Below, piece by piece: positions 11,952 to 26,030 of a stretch of 64,000 nucleotides of DNA. The notes under the pieces are model-generated. The model ran no database searches and was not told the origin of the DNA. It worked only from the letters and a program-made list of their open reading frames with translations. The first letter of the stretch is position 1, and every line of letters starts with the position of its first letter. Position numbers and translations under genes: made by a program. Origin of the DNA: Lithospermum erythrorhizon (taxonomy: Eukaryota > Streptophyta > Magnoliopsida > Boraginales > Boraginaceae); NCBI GenBank assembly GCA_019722365.1, contig JADFUC010001373.1, positions 124,001-188,000 of the forward strand. Reading direction: 5' to 3'.

Positions 11952-14500
11952 TGTAAAAATCTGTAACGACTCGTTAATTAATAAATTCAAATGCGATTAT
12001 TAAATTATCATGCAACCTGCCCATACTAATATTATTGAAATAGTATACTAGTTTACCAAAGGAGTGTATTCTAAGTGAAATAAAAATTCTCAAGTTTATT
12101 AGCTCAAATACAAATAATCTGGGTCATGATAAAGATATTTCATTTTGAGAATTTTAAAGTTTTAATCTATTTTGAAATTAATATTAATACCTATGTAATA
12201 TAATTTATAATACACATACCTGTCGAAGTTTAATTAAATTAAGTTAAAACCGTATGACGATTGAATTAACATCTAAGTTTTCACCCACTTAAATGAGCCA
12301 ATTTATTTAAGCCTATTAACCAAACATTTGGCCCAACCCACCAACAAGAATGCGAAAGAGGGCCGAACTCCCCATTTATCTCACTGATTTTTTTCTGATT
12401 GTTTCTTCGATTTCTTCCGCTTCTCAGTTTCTGACCTCAAATTTTCTAGTAGCTTTCTCCTCATCATTCTTGCTGCTTAAGGTAAAAAAGGTGCGATCTT
12501 TTTAGTATTTCTCAGGAGATCTCCTAAAGCTTTATTCTTGTTGACTTTTTTTTGTATTTTAATTTTATTGCCCAATTGACTGGGTTCTAAATTAGTTATT
12601 TCGAAAAGGATATATCGTGTTAAATGTAATTTTGACGCTTAGGTCAAGCATTTTTGGTATTTCAGTTGACTTTAGCCTTTGTGAGATATTATTGAATATA
12701 ATTATTGTTTAGCTGTATTTTATACCCAAGAGTCATAATGGTTGATATTCGTAGAAAGGTTGAGTTGATTCTCTGTTGCATTTTGAGTTGACTTTTATCT
12801 AAAAAGCTGATAGTATAAATATGTTATCGGACCTTATCAGGATTGTTTCTCATGAAATTACGAGTATTAGGTCATTGTAGCATGAAACGAGCTTTTATTG
12901 GGATTAAGAAGAACCGCCATGGATTCGAAAATAGAAACGGTTCGATTAATGAAATTTAAATCAGCTTCTATCGAAATATTTGGAAATGTTAGAAATTTGA
13001 ATAAGATATGTGCTTATTTTTGATTTAGTCCGGCAATGGTGACGGTTGAAATTTGTTATTGTAACATACCTAGTAAATCATGGTGCTGTCAACTGTGAAC
13101 CAAACAATAAAAGTCCGGAAGTTAAATTAAGGGTGAAATGGTTTACGCAGTAGTAAATTTATTTTCGGATGTTCTGCTCAGACTTTGACGGAACAAAGCG
13201 AGGATCGACATTGATCGTTGCTGTACTAAATGCCAAGGGATTTATCACTGCTTGTTGCCTTATTTATGCTCGAGCGAAGTGTATGGCAAATTGGTCGCGA
13301 CAATGTATCCGCTAAGTATGAACTTTATCCACAGACAATCATGAGAATCAAAGCGACGCCGACTAGATGTATGGTCGATTAGACGACGCCGTTATTCGGT
13401 ATTTATGTCAAGCATATTTATGTACTTTATATGCCATGCTGAGTGTATTCATGTTTGAGCATTTGTGTTACGGGCGATCCGGGAGTATATATATGCTGGT
13501 ATATTTTGTACTAAATTGTTGTATCGTACGTTAAGGGCGCTTATCAGATTTCCGCCGCGCGATTTTCATTGGGCAGTATTGTTCTATCTTAGATTTGTTG
13601 TGGCCATGTGATAATTAAGCCGAAGCGCGTATGTCAAAGTCAGATGTTTGGTATGGCGCGCACGGTGATTTGTTTGCAGAGTCTGGAGGATGTCGGTACG
13701 ACGCATGCTCAAGCAATACCTCACGGGGAAAAGGACGAACTATATATGATGTTATCGCTAAGGCTTTCATTTTTGTGAGTTATTTTATCAGGTTGTAGTA
13801 TGAACGTGGCGCAAGGGAATTTTGCCGCTTAATTCTCTTGATTATGCATTTGAGTATGATCTGTGAGTCAGTGGGTAAGTTGAATTTGCTATAATGCTAG
13901 CAAGATTATTGATGGCTGCTTATTTCGTATCGACGCCTTTAAGAATTTATATTTCCGTGATCGTATATGTATAAATGTATTCATTCATTTTATCGCCACA
14001 TATCTATATATATAAACATTTATCCTCACAGATACTCTATTCTACGCGGTGAAGCTTACCATCCGGCGATTCGTTTCACTGTTCGCTTCATTTTACCCCT
14101 TCCCCACCTTCAGACTGACAGCCCTTTGAAGTCAAGTCGAGTCTGCGAGTATCCGTGATTTTATTGAGCGAGAGATTTATGACAGACCCTCGATACCATC
14201 ATTCGCTCTCATTCATTTTTCTTATGTACTCAAACTTCGTGATTTTTGGTTCCTCGTGTCAAAAGGTATTAACCGTTTCATGGAGTATCTTCGTCTTTGA
14301 ACTTTACGAGGCTGTATTTCTGCATTGTTGACGACGCCACGACGGTTAAATCAGATTAAATGTTTTCAGCCAAACTATTTTACTTAACAAATGTCGTGTT
14401 TTATCAGCTATTAACGATTTTCGTCGAATTAATCGTGAAAAGCGAATTCGAGAGCAGTTGATGACGACTCCACCTCGAGGACGTATTTGATCGAGTATGG
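11952..14500 (+). repeat. Chromovirus (Tekay/Del-like) 3' LTR
   Basis: It starts TGTAAAAATCTGTAACGACTCG-like directly after a polypurine-type tract, the usual start for this lineage. An LTR of ~2.5 kb is in the expected range. Inside, a pyrimidine-rich leader-like stretch (about 12,360-12,490) is followed by AAGGTAAAAAAG, a possible splice donor. The G+C rises between 13,200 and 14,500. The right border and a matching 5' LTR are not seen in the window. Confidence 0.5.
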
Positions 14501-14519
14501 ACAGCACTAAACTGTAAAA

Positions 14520-14831
14520 CTCAGACCGCTTCCGAATTTTTTCTAATTAATATTTTTTCATGGATACTTTGATCAATAACTATTTAAATATAATATAAAA
14601 ATTCTCATAATAAAATAAGATATCCATGTAGATAATATACCAAATGACAGTCCATAAAGTTAGAGCATAAATATTATTTTAATAATTTGATGTCTTCTGA
14701 CTAAATATATTGACTAATTGGATCATCAATATAGATTATCGAATTATTTTATGTCATTAAATTGGGTATGATTTAAAATATATAATTTCAATTGAAACAT
14801 CCTAATATATAAAAATTATATCATGAAATTA

Positions 14832-14870
<39 letters not shown>

Positions 14871-16440
14871 TCTACACAAAGCATATGATTATTTTATAAA
14901 CACCTATTATTAATAATAATAACAATAGATTTACATAAAATAATAATAATAATAATTTACACAAAGCATAAGGATTATTAAACTAACACCTATTATTAAT
15001 AATTATTATAACAATAGTTGTTAATGTGTCATATTATTATTTAACTAACACCAATTATTATTAAAGATTATTAAACTAACACCTATTATTAATAATTATA
15101 ACAATAGTTGTACACAAAATATATTATTATTTAACTAATATCAATTATTATTAAGATCAAAATGACATATTGATGAGCAAATCATATCGACGTGAAAGCT
15201 AGTCTAGTAATAAATTGATAATATATAAACAAATATGCAAATGAAAAATATTGTCATAATTATTTGTACCTCCGTCCCATCAAATCAAAGGAAGGCCCCT
15301 ATCGAAGAATAAATACTTAAGTTATGAAAACTCTCAGAAACGACATATTTAATAATAAATCAAATATTTAACGCTTCTAATAAGAATACGTGAGTATTAG
15401 TTACGGCCAAGCGGATATTAACGGTTATAGAAAACGCATCTATACGCAAATTAGTTTTTTCCAATATTTCGATACATTTTTATGTTTAATTCGGAATCAA
15501 TCTAAAATTGTGTATAAATCCACACTCCTTCCATTTTTCTAATTAATATTTTGATTTTTAAGGGATACTTTGATCATAAATAAATAACTCTTAAATATAA
15601 GATGAAAATACTATAAAATGACATTAAATATATTTTAAATCATTCAGATAAATTTTATAAAGCATTTAATTTTATTATTTTTCATGATAATATTTATTTT
15701 GTTTCTATATATATTTTATTTCAAGTATATCAGATAGTAATATTACTTAAATTTTTATTTAATAATAGACTATCATATTTACATATTCAATAAAAACTAC
15801 AAGTTTTTAGTAAATTAAATTTATTAGTAGCTTAACATCTATTATGCATTCAAATGGATAATTAATAAGAATAATAGTAATAACAATAACAATTATTCTA
15901 CCAAGATATAAAGATACTAAGATATATTAATTTACAAGAACAGCCAAATATCTTAATATTTAAGATGAGAATCTATATCCTTCACTACATATTTAATTAG
16001 ACCAAGAAAAGATATATATCAACTATACCTTAATTGGGCATATCCATGAGTAGATGGCACATATTACTTTAACAATTACGTCTCTTTGAATAAATATATC
16101 GACGACCATCATCAATATGGTATCATCGAATTATTTGATTTATGTCGGTTAAATCGTATAATTTAAATTTTTATGGATGTCAATATATAAAAATTGATAT
16201 GTAGGAATGAAATAATAATAATAGTAATAATAATAATTCTACACCAAGCATATGATTTTTTAACAAATACATATTATAATAATAATAACAATAGTTTTGC
16301 ATGATAATAATAATAATAATAATAATTCTATACAAAATATATGATTATTTAACTAACATCTATTATAATAATAATAAAATAAGTCTACATAAAATATATT
16401 ATTATTTAATAATAGTTAATTTTTATTAGAATTCATGAGT
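14520..16440 (+). repeat. Diverged direct duplication of an AT-rich segment with (AAT)n tracts
   Basis: About 14,530-15,170 and 15,535-16,430 share, in order: TTTTTCTAATTAATATTTT; GGATACTTTGATCA; a CATCAATATxG(A)TATC segment; ATATATAAAAATT; an (AAT)n tract (14,833-14,870 and 16,211-16,238); ATTCTACAC(A/C)AAGCATATGAT; and ACACCTATTATTAATAAT-type blocks. No reading frame. It is either two insertions of one AT-rich transposon family or an old tandem duplication. Confidence 0.55.
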
Positions 16441-17130
16441 TCAATTAAGAGGTGGAATTATTAATTAAAAGATAATATTTTTAGTTTAACTTTAGATTTT
16501 GGGGATAGAAAGGTAATTTTATAAATTAATAAATGTAAAGTGCAAAACTAACAAATATAATCCTTATTCACTTTTTAATACATATCAAATCAGTATTACA
16601 TTCATCAATTCAACAATAAATCATAAACTCATGAAAGTAAACTAAAGATGTAAGAGTTTTCCAACCAATGAGCAAAATCTCCTCTAACTATTTTCTCATA
16701 AAGAAGCAGAGTGACCAACACGACCTCAGACACAAGACGTTACACGATGCATTGCCTTCGAATTCTATTCACACTTTTATATATATTGCTAGTGATAAAG
16801 ATAAAGAATTTGCATTTTTCCGTAAGGCATCATGTTTCATTATTTACGAGATTATTGCATAGAGATAAAGAATCTTTAAAATGAAGGGAAAAACTACTAG
16901 TGACTTAAAAAATGAAGTACGCAGAAGGATTAGGCATTGTGTCCCTAGACGAGGACACTAACCCTTGTCTTGCGGGTTTAGGGGGCTATTTTATTCTCAA
17001 GATCTTATAGATTGGATGAAATCTACTTCATATCTCATATTAATGTAAATTCCAATTCTATTTCCCAAAAGCCTTCGTTAACTGGATTCTCTGCATCCTC
17101 TGCTTTACGTGCCATTCTTATTAAAAATAA
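16441..17130. other. Unassigned spacer
   Basis: No gene or transposon is recognised. A short dyad, GTGTCCctagacgaGGACAC, is at about 16,939-16,958. The 64-residue frame at 16,668-16,862 has no family features. Confidence 0.3.
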
Positions 17131-17132
17131 TA

Positions 17133-17385
17133 TTTCATCTGTTTTTTTTACTTGTATTTTTAATCTTGTTTTTTTATTTTACAATACTTGTCTTTCTAAC
17201 ATAGAAAATTATATTTTTATATTTTCAATGTATTTTTTGACTATCTTTTATTATTAAATTATCAACCAATCAATTATATAATTTCAATTAATTGACATTT
17301 TACATTTTCATTATACTTTTAATTACTTTTCATTTTTTTTTAATTTATATCAAATAATTAAAAACAACTAAAAAAACGAATGAAG
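17133..17385. mobile_element. Stowaway MITE, degenerate
   Basis: Left end TTTCATCTGTTTTTTTTACT and right end complement of ACAACTAAAAAAACGAATGA, flanked by TA at 17,131-17,132 and 17,386-17,387. It is 253 bp and AT-rich, with the same terminus type as the MITE at 8,509. Confidence 0.7.
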
Positions 17386-17880
17386 TAATAACATCCCTCC
17401 CACCACCCCAACCCAAAAAAAAAAAAAAATCCCCTAGCCTTATTGGTCACTTTAGGATCACGGCTAACTTTTTCTTCATGTTACTTCGCCCGGTGTCTTA
17501 TGGATGGTCAAAGCAAGAGATAATATATAGTACTCCGTAATAAATTATGGAAATATAAAAATTAAAAAAAAAAAAAAGACTAGTCATCTAATTTGAGATA
17601 ATGGACTGAATGGACATGATGAGCTTCCTCAAAATAAAATAGAAATTATAGAAATACAATTACTATAGCATTAAGAATAAATTAGGTGACAAATCTTTTT
17701 AGTTTATATTTGAAATATTCATTTTTCAAGTTTAGGTATTGAATAAAAGATCTTTTTAATTTATATTTGAATATGATGAAAGATATTATTTTTTATTTTT
17801 TTATTTTTTATATAACCGGAAAAAAGATGAAAAATGGGGAAAAAATAATTGCAAAATAGGGAACGTATAAATTTAGGGAG

Positions 17881-20128
17881 TGTAGACATCGAAAATTTAT
17901 CAAAATAATAATTAAATTGATTAAGACGAATTAATCAAATTAATTAAGAGTCGAGTCACTAAAAAACGCCACGTGGTCATTCGGCTCTCATTAAACCCCT
18001 AAAGTTTCAAATCAAACCTCGACGAGCAAGGGTTCCCGAAACGTTCTCTAATCAAGAAAATAAAGCGTTTCAATATTAATTAACCCTAAATTCAACTCGA
18101 AATGGTTCCCGAGAAAATGTCCGTGATTAAACGTCAATTAAAATTAGGTTCGAAACTAATTTTATCAATCAAATCGGCTATAAAGACATTCCTGGTTACT
18201 GGCTCAAATAAAGTTAATATAGAAACCAATGTGGATTCAAAATGAAGATTTTGGTTATGTGTCTCAAAACCAAGATTACGTATTATGCTACCAAATCAAG
18301 ACCCTAAGCATGCTGCTCAAAATCGCGCCTCCAAAAGCGTCCGGGGTCAATATGAAAGAGTTTTCACCTGTAAAAAGAATACAAAATCTTCTTTTTTTGT
18401 GTGAAATAGGCGCCTCACCCTTTGATACACTTGACAATTCAATTAATTCCTAAATTATTCCGACTAATGGATCTCGGCTCTCATAATTCACCCGCCAAGA
18501 CGCGATCCACCAAATCAAACTACCCAATCGTAAGCTGTTATCAGCCTCCCGCAGACTATAAATACCCCCCCCATTCGCCGGAATTACGATCACAAATTCA
18601 ATCACAAATCATCACATTCCACCATACAAAAACACACAAAACCCTTGAGAAAATACAAAGAAAAACCTTTAAAATTTCTCTAAGTTAAATCTTTTAAGCC
18701 GCCAAAGAAAACACCATGGGTTGTTGGAAAACACCTCCAAAGCGGCCAAACAAAGGCCTGAATCAAGCACTATCAGACAAACGCAATAATTCTTCAAGTT
18801 AAAAGTAAAATCTCATGAATCACGGCGTTTCAAGAATGCTTCGGTTTAGGATTAAGCCTACGTAGCCCCCGACATTATTCAAAAACTGATTAACATCTCG
18901 AGCAAATTTCCTGGGCGATAATCATCAAATCCCGTGAGAGTTGTGAATACACCGAAGGCCCAAATTCTATGGGCTTGCATTCTAGTAAGTGAAACACGTC
19001 ATAAAGTTCTCGTCTAGTCGACAAGATCATCAACAAGTGCCGAAAGTTTCACCTTCATATCATCATCACTACAAGCATCAAGCAAGTCACATAAAGAAGT
19101 TTCAAGAAAGCCTACTCAAAGCTTTAAATCGCCCAAGCTGAAAGCCAAATCTCACTAAGTCCACGCTGGTCATATCCCCTTAAAGTCCCACTCCCCATGC
19201 CCACTGTATATTTTGTTGGGGTTAACACCGCTTCAACACTCGCTCCTATCACTCCATTGCAGCCTCGGCTCGGAGTCCTATCTCAAATCGTTGTCATATC
19301 AAGGCACTAAGTCCCACCCAAAGACAAAGGGTCTTCTACCAAGTCCCAAAACACCACAAAAGGCAGAGGTCTCCCTGTATAAAATTCCAAAGTCCCATCA
19401 CAGGTCAGAATTTTATCCAAATTATATAATCCTACCAAAGAGTACCTAAAGCAGTTCCACGCCGCAAAACACCTAAAGTAGTTCATCAAGTCCAATATGC
19501 ATCGAGATCAAGTCCGAGACCCAATATCGTCCATGTACCAACACCTGAATATTGCCGCTATGCCCCTACCGACCATATCCAAGTCCGCATCAGCCTCAAG
19601 TCCTAACACGGGAATACGCCATGCCCCCTGGCCGAACTATATCTCAAGTCCGCATTTTAGTCTCAAGTCCATCAAGACCAGACACATATCCAAATTTATA
19701 AAAGTTCTATCCAAGTCAAATCAAATCCAATCAAACTCAAGTCAAGCACAAGCTCAAGCTCAAATAAAATCAAGTCAAGTTCAAGCCGAGCTCATACCAA
19801 GCTCCTATCAAGCTTCTATCAAGATCAAATCAAACTCAAGTCAAGCTCAAGCTCAAGTTAAATCAAATCAAGCCAAGTCAAGCTTCTATCAAGATCAAAT
19901 CAAGATCAAGTTTCAAACAGCCTGTATATCTCACAAATCGTCAAGAAATGATTGGGGGTGGATCGATAGTTGACAAATGCTGACCCTCTTCGGGATTCGA
20001 TAAAACATCACGTATTAATCGGCGACTTTCCCCCTACAAGAAGTTTTATTTTATACCCCCTTTCATAAATAATAAAATTCTTCTATACATGTGAGTTTAA
20101 TAGCGAAAGGATTTATTTTGTGAACACA
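17881..20128 (+). repeat. Near-complete gypsy-type LTR (copy D), probably solo
   Basis: It starts TGTAGACATCGAAAA and ends about TTTTGTGAACACA, 2.25 kb. Its left part matches copy B (GGTTCCCGAGAAAA, GTCAATTAAAATTA) and its right part copy A (CAAGCT hexamers, ATAATAAAATTCT). No PBS or gag follows, and no second copy lies close by on the right, so a solo LTR is likely. The 158-residue frame at 19,497-19,973 reads the hexamer repeats as Gln/Ala/Ser low complexity and is not a gene. An 8-bp word TTTAGGGA occurs near both ends (17,872 and 20,135), but not exactly at the borders. Confidence 0.6.
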
Positions 20129-21446
20129 ACATATTTTAGGGATGTTGAAAAAACAACTATTTTTTTTATTTTTAGTGTTTTAATTTAAATCCTTATTATA
20201 ACCTTTAGGAATCTGATGTGAATGCTGTTATTGTTATATGCATAACATCCTTGGAAGTTACTCAAATATTTTTCCACATATAAACCATAGATTCATAATA
20301 GAAATTTCATATTCATTTCACATCTATATATGAAATCTTTTCTCTAACATTTAAAATACTTGAAATTCTATTATAATGGCATTTTTTTTGCCCTCTCATG
20401 CTTTTCAAGGTCTTCTAAAGATTTTTTGTAATAAAGTTGAATCAGGAAAATTTTCTCTGCTTAATTGAGATAGTATGCTATTATTTGTAATTTAGTTTTA
20501 GCTTGCTATATATATATATATATAAACCCCGTGATTTATTTTAAATGTAGCACATTATTTCGAAATAGATAATTATAATAATGGAGTAGTTCAACGTGGA
20601 GTTCATATGAAAAATCTATCAATTGAAATTGGTTTACCGTTTCACCGTCTTGCTTAGGTTCAAAATCGGGTACTAATATATACTTGGAGAAAAAGAATGT
20701 TTTTTTATGACCATATCCGATATTTCAGTCAAAATTGTGCTATAACCAAAAACTTCTTAATCGTTTTATAGTAAAACAAGCAAACAAAAAGTTTCTTACT
20801 GTAACCAGCAAATAATGAATTGACGGTGAGTCTGAACATCAGTACATGGCAGTGCAAAGTTGGAATATTTAAATTATTTTTTTGGAAGGTGCAAATCTGA
20901 ATATTATAAGTAGAATTGTTGGCACTTGGCAGAAAGTTGAAGAAGCAAATACAATACTCCTCGAAGTGTTCAAAAACTCACTGCTAACTTTGGACCATCA
21001 AGAATGGAATCAATATAAAAAAAATAGACGGTAAAACAGTTTACACATGGCAAATAATAATAGCCCTTTTGATTTTCTTTTTCTTTTTACAAATAGTAAT
21101 TGTACTTTTATGAATAATAAAAGTTGTATGTACCACTGTAAAAATAATTACCAGTATATTCTCGTGAGTAATTGTTATTCTAACCTATTTTGACACCTCT
21201 AGTAAATTAATTTCGAATCCTATATACATATATACCTTTTAACATGATAATAAATCTACATATAAATTCCGTCTACTGATATAGCTCTAAAATTTTAATG
21301 GAAGACCAACGCATGGCCCAAGTGGATCAAGATTTCGCGCGGATCTAAGCATCGCAAGGAAGATGTAAAATCCAACCATATCCAAAAATTACTAAAATAC
21401 AAATCCAATCAATTGAATTTAGGATAGAACCCCATAGACTCTTAAC
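20129..21446. other. Unassigned AT-rich spacer
   Basis: No gene, RNA gene or clear transposon end is seen. It contains a short (AT)n run at about 20,509-20,524. Confidence 0.3.
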
Positions 21447-21448
21447 TC

Positions 21449-22440
21449 TTTTTTTATAAGTAAAGCAAACATTAATTCAAAGCATTTATTACAATCAAGC
21501 TTTTGGCATTATCGTAAACACTATCAGACTATCCATTAAAATATTACAACTAATAATGAAAGAGAAAATCGAAATGTCTAACAAGGTTACAAAACAACTA
21601 AGGAACATCTGTTGGATACCAAAATAACTTGCACATGTCCTTCGCCTATTCTTCGCGATCGCTAATCGCTAAGGTTCTTTTCGATCTTCCTCGTTGTCTA
21701 GTCCATACATGCGATGTAAAATTGTCAGTAATATAATAAAGAGAATGATATCTATTATGGTTCCCTTGAAGGAGCCGCTAAAATAAAGGTTTCGAATTTA
21801 ATGTTTCCTGTGTCAGATTTGAGACTTGTTGCTGAGTAAAGATACGATTTCTTTCAATTGTTTTTCTCTCATTCTTTTATCGCATATTGCATCAACCAAA
21901 TTGGGCCATGATCATTCGAAATACCAATACATATTTTGGCATCTCTCTTATTACAATTTCTTGTGCATTGACTCAATTTAAGGGGGTGGTTTTTTATTGA
22001 CGGTGCAGGTTAGTTTTCTCAAAGATTAAGTAAATGTCTTTGATTTGCAGCCAAGTTCCAAGAAGGTGGTCACTACTTGTTTGATGTTTATGTCTTTGAG
22101 AGATGTTTGTTTGATTAAAAATAAGACCGTTTCTAGTTGTTCAAATTGTCCAAAGGATACTAGAGAAGAGTTGAGAGTTGTATACATTTTTTTTTGAGTT
22201 GATGATGAGAGGTTAACTCAAAGATATTGTAGTTTTGGTAGAAGATATGGAATTGATAGGAGTGATTATTCTCATGAAGATGGCCAAGTGGACACCAGAG
22301 AAACGTGACACTGCTTTAGTTTTTTCACGCAAATAATGCATTTAGTGGCGATACATTTGCTCATTATTTTAGAGAGATGATCTTGAGTCGGAAGCCTATT
22401 TAACAGTAGTTTCTAGATGAAGATTTTGATTTTCTGTGGT
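21449..22440 (-). mobile_element. LINE (non-LTR retrotransposon) 3' end remnant
   Basis: On the minus strand the segment ends in a short A run (T-run at 21,449-21,455 on the plus strand), preceded by the LINE-type tail TTGTAATAAATGCTTTGAAT. Upstream, minus-strand fragments across frameshifts read LWTIWTTRN and GLIFN (around 22,090-22,160), the W-x-IW-x-x-RN pattern found after the zf-RVT domain of plant L1-like ORF2. It is 5'-truncated and full of stops. The left target duplication is not resolved. Confidence 0.6.
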
Positions 22441-24179
22441 CTTAAAGCCTTAACAGCTTAACTCTTAGTCATATTTCCATGATCTTTCTACAAAGCCTCT
22501 TACCATAGGTCGACAGTAATAATGACTCGCCACTGACTTCGATAAGTTATTGTGCTACACATAAGAGATCAATTAAAGATAACTCAATTATACTATTTTC
22601 ATATATACCAATAATAATGAACTCAAATTGGCAGCTAATCGTCGAAATTTATCCCAAGAATCGTGCCATTTCATGATTCTGGCCCCACTAAGTTTAAGAC
22701 TCAAGAATACCCCCGTAATTACGCATCAAGTTCAAATTGGTCCCTCAATTGGAATCTCAATACATGTAAGTTTAGTGTTAAGTTGGAATCTTTTTTTTAC
22801 CACATTTTATAATATATATTCACTCCGTCCTTAAATTGTTAATTGTTTAGTAAAAAAGTAATTATATCAATGGGTTGAAAATAAGGTGATGAAGTCATAA
22901 AATTTAATCATCTTCAAATAAGAACTGATTTAACTGATGAAAATGAAACTAAAACAAGGAAGTTCAAGAAATTTACGAAGTCAAATACCAAGTTGCTTTG
23001 ACGAAAACACAATAACAAGAACTTTTTAATAATCAATTACTAGTAAACTTACGAGTATTGTTTTGCCTCTCGATTACAAATCATGTTACTTTTTAAGAGG
23101 TATAGAATAATGATAAGTGATAAACATGGAGCAGCTTCATTTCTCCATAATTCAGATTCGAATTCATACGGAAATATAGAGGGGTTATTGAAGTGTTATG
23201 TTTCAAGGTTTTTAGTAGCATAAATTATATTTGAATAGGAGCTAATAATATACTCTGGAGTATCTTTCAATTTTTGTGGAGGACAGGACGAGTATATATA
23301 ATAATGGAAAAAAGATACAATAGCGCTAACGGATCACTTAGGTTCGAGAAAAGAGCTCATCTTTGGTCATTCAATGGGTAGGTGACACAGATGGTGTGTG
23401 GGGAAGGGAAGTAGAATAGTATATATATATGTATATATATGCCCCAAAGTTCATAAAAATTCATTTTAATTCTAAAGTTGACTATATTTTTGCATTCACC
23501 GTTAAAGTTTTACATTTTCGTTAGTTTAGGGACCAATTTGCACCCCGATACTCAATTATGTGGACCATTTCAGATACCGATGCCACTTATCGGTACTAAA
23601 TCTAAATTTTCCTAATTATTAAGCGACCATTTCCGATAATTAACTCTCAAATCAAGAGGTAATAGAAAACAAGTTACTATCGGATCGTTTTTCCGTTTCT
23701 GCAGCAAAAAAAAATGAAATCCCAGCTTTCGCTTGGGAAGAATCCCGAATCCGGGTCCAAATATCGAAAACCCGAATTTTCTAAACCCGACCGGATCTCG
23801 ACCGGTTTTTTAAAGAATGCAGCCTTAAATAGATAACAAATGTATAACAAAACATATATGATCTAAGTTGATTCCAAAGAATATAGATGCTGAAATATAT
23901 AACAATTCACTTTTGTTTAAAATGAATTAAATGGACGAATTTTTTTATAATAATAGGTTTAAAGTTTAAAAAATATAGATCACTTCATTATTAACTTAGC
24001 GAACAAACATATAAACAAAATGAAAGTGAAAATTGAAAAAAGAAAAAACAAATGGAACAAAATAATCGAATTGAGATAAAATCGAGGATTCGGTAGGAGC
24101 GCTGATCGCGACTAAAGAGGGGAATTGGTAAAAAATGGGACAGCCACAGTTCTCGCGAGAACTGGGGAGTGTAAGCTAA
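22441..24179. other. Unassigned spacer
   Basis: No gene is supported. About 23,730-23,820 carries several CCGAxxCCGG/CCGACCGG-like words that recur at 24,270-24,400 and 25,060-25,220, suggesting that the duplicated region to the right starts with related sequence. An ATTCACTCCGTCC half-terminus near 22,818 has no partner that I can find. Confidence 0.3.
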
Positions 24180-25830
24180 GCTTAAGAGGTTTATTTTCTA
24201 TTAGCTATTTAAAGCGGAAAACATATTTAATAAAGTGACCGCAATCATTCTATCCAAGATTTAAAGTACAACCGGATCCTGGGCCCTCGATATTTTAAAT
24301 TTGTTAATAAAACCGAATCCGTCCGACGTGTTTTAATATCCGAAAATGTGAGGACCGGACCGATTCGCTTTTTAATCAAATCCAACCGATCCCCTAGTTT
24401 AAGCTTTATAAACAACTCATCAGCTGCCAAGCCATAACATTGCACTCAACTAATATAGCTAATATAGCTCATTTGAAAGATCTGCCGAGATTGGGACGCT
24501 GCATATCTCTATTTTTATCCCTTCAGCTTATTCATTGCATAGATTTGTGATCCACATTTTGGAGAAAGTATAGATTATGCTCAGTTACAAGAATGTATAT
24601 ATATTGTAAACACATTATTATTATAAACAAACATTAATCCAAGAGGTAGAGATTAATAAATTTCCTGAAATTGTATCAAATACATCACCAAAATAAAAAG
24701 ATAAAAGGTCACGTTAGTTTGCATAATAAGCATCTAATTTATGTTTGGAGAAAGGAAAAATATCAAACTGCACATATTTGTCTCCGGTTCTTATATCTAC
24801 ATTGCCTTGTTCTAAGCCGCGACGAGGCCTGATGTCCGCCTACATCTTTTAATGGGTCCATGTGAGGGATCTTTGGGTTTTTCGGGGAGGATTAATGGTG
24901 GTCGATGGCTCCGCCTCATTCTCCCAAATTCTCCCACGGCAGACTCCGTGATTGTGCCACGGGTGAAGCCTGGGCGGAGGAATCTGGGAGTAGGAGCTTA
25001 GGGCTTAAGAGGGTTATTTTCTATTAGCTATTTAGGGGGAAAAAATATATTTAATAAAGGACCGCACCGGTTCTTATCCAGTATTTCTAAAGCAATAACC
25101 GGATCAGGTCTGGATATTTTAAATTTGTTAATAAAAATCAATCCGTCCGATCGGGTTTTGTTATCCGGTGTTGGAGGACCGACCGATTCGGTTTTTCAAC
25201 CAAATCCAACCGATCCGCTAGTTTAAGTGATAAACAACTCACTAGCTAATACAAGCCAAGCCATAACATTGCACTCAACTAATATAGCTAATATAGCTCA
25301 TTTGAAAGATCTGTTGAGATTAGGATTGTGTACATTCTATTTTTATCCCTTCAAAGCTATCTATTGCATGATCAGATCCACATTTCTCAAGAAAGTATAG
25401 ATTACGCCGCTACAAGAATGTATATATATTGTAAACACATTATTATTATAAACAAACACAATTCAAGTTATAGAGATTAATAAATTTCCTGAAATTGTAT
25501 CAAATACATCACCAAAATAAAAAGATAAAAGGTCACGTTAGTTTGCATAATAAGCATCTAATTTATGTTTGGAGAAAGGAAAAATATCAAACTGCACATA
25601 TTTGTCTCCTCGATTCTCACATCTTACATTCCCTTGTTCTTAAGCCGCGACGAGGGTTTGATGTCTTCCTTACATCTTTTAACGGGTCCATACGCGGATC
25701 TTGGATTTTCGGGAGGATTAAATAGGTCGACGGTCTTGCCCTATTCTCCAGCCTCCCACGGCACTGCCTCGTGCTTATATCCGGTCGAGCTGGACATATT
25801 TGTCCCCTCCGAGGTCTCGAGAGCTCCTGG
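24180..25830 (+). repeat. ~825-bp tandem duplication at the Tat element end
   Basis: Two adjacent copies, about 24,180-25,004 and 25,005-25,830. Both begin CTTAAGAGG(G/T)TTATTTTCTA, share GCCATAACATTGCACTCAAC (24,432 and 25,260) and ACAAGAATGTATATATATTG, and share the LTR-like block ACGTTAGTTTGCATAATAAG (24,712 and 25,537) through TACATCTTTTAA(T/C)GGGTCCAT. The right half of each unit is LTR-like, and the second continues into the full 3' LTR of the Tat element. Confidence 0.75.
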
Positions 25831-26030
25831 TACTCTGCATTCACCTACCACGACCACAAGTAGTCCCAATGAGCAAAGCTCGATTAGACGTAAGAGTATA
25901 AGTATTTAAGAAGTTTTAGCATTACCTCTGTATTTGAGCAAAGCTGAATAGGTATTTATGTATATAACAAAGCCTCTTGCAAGGAGTATTTGCCACTAAA
26001 TGCCTTAATTAACCCAGATATTCTATCCTT

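Noticed and set aside
16939..16958. Short dyad GTGTCC...GGACAC as an operator or terminator
   Set aside because: A 6-bp stem in isolated spacer has no gene next to it and is easily expected by chance.
19497..19973. 158-codon frame with Gln/Ala/Ser repeats
   Set aside because: It is a reading of degenerate CAAGCT hexamers inside an LTR. The homologous repeat at 1-530 does not keep the frame.
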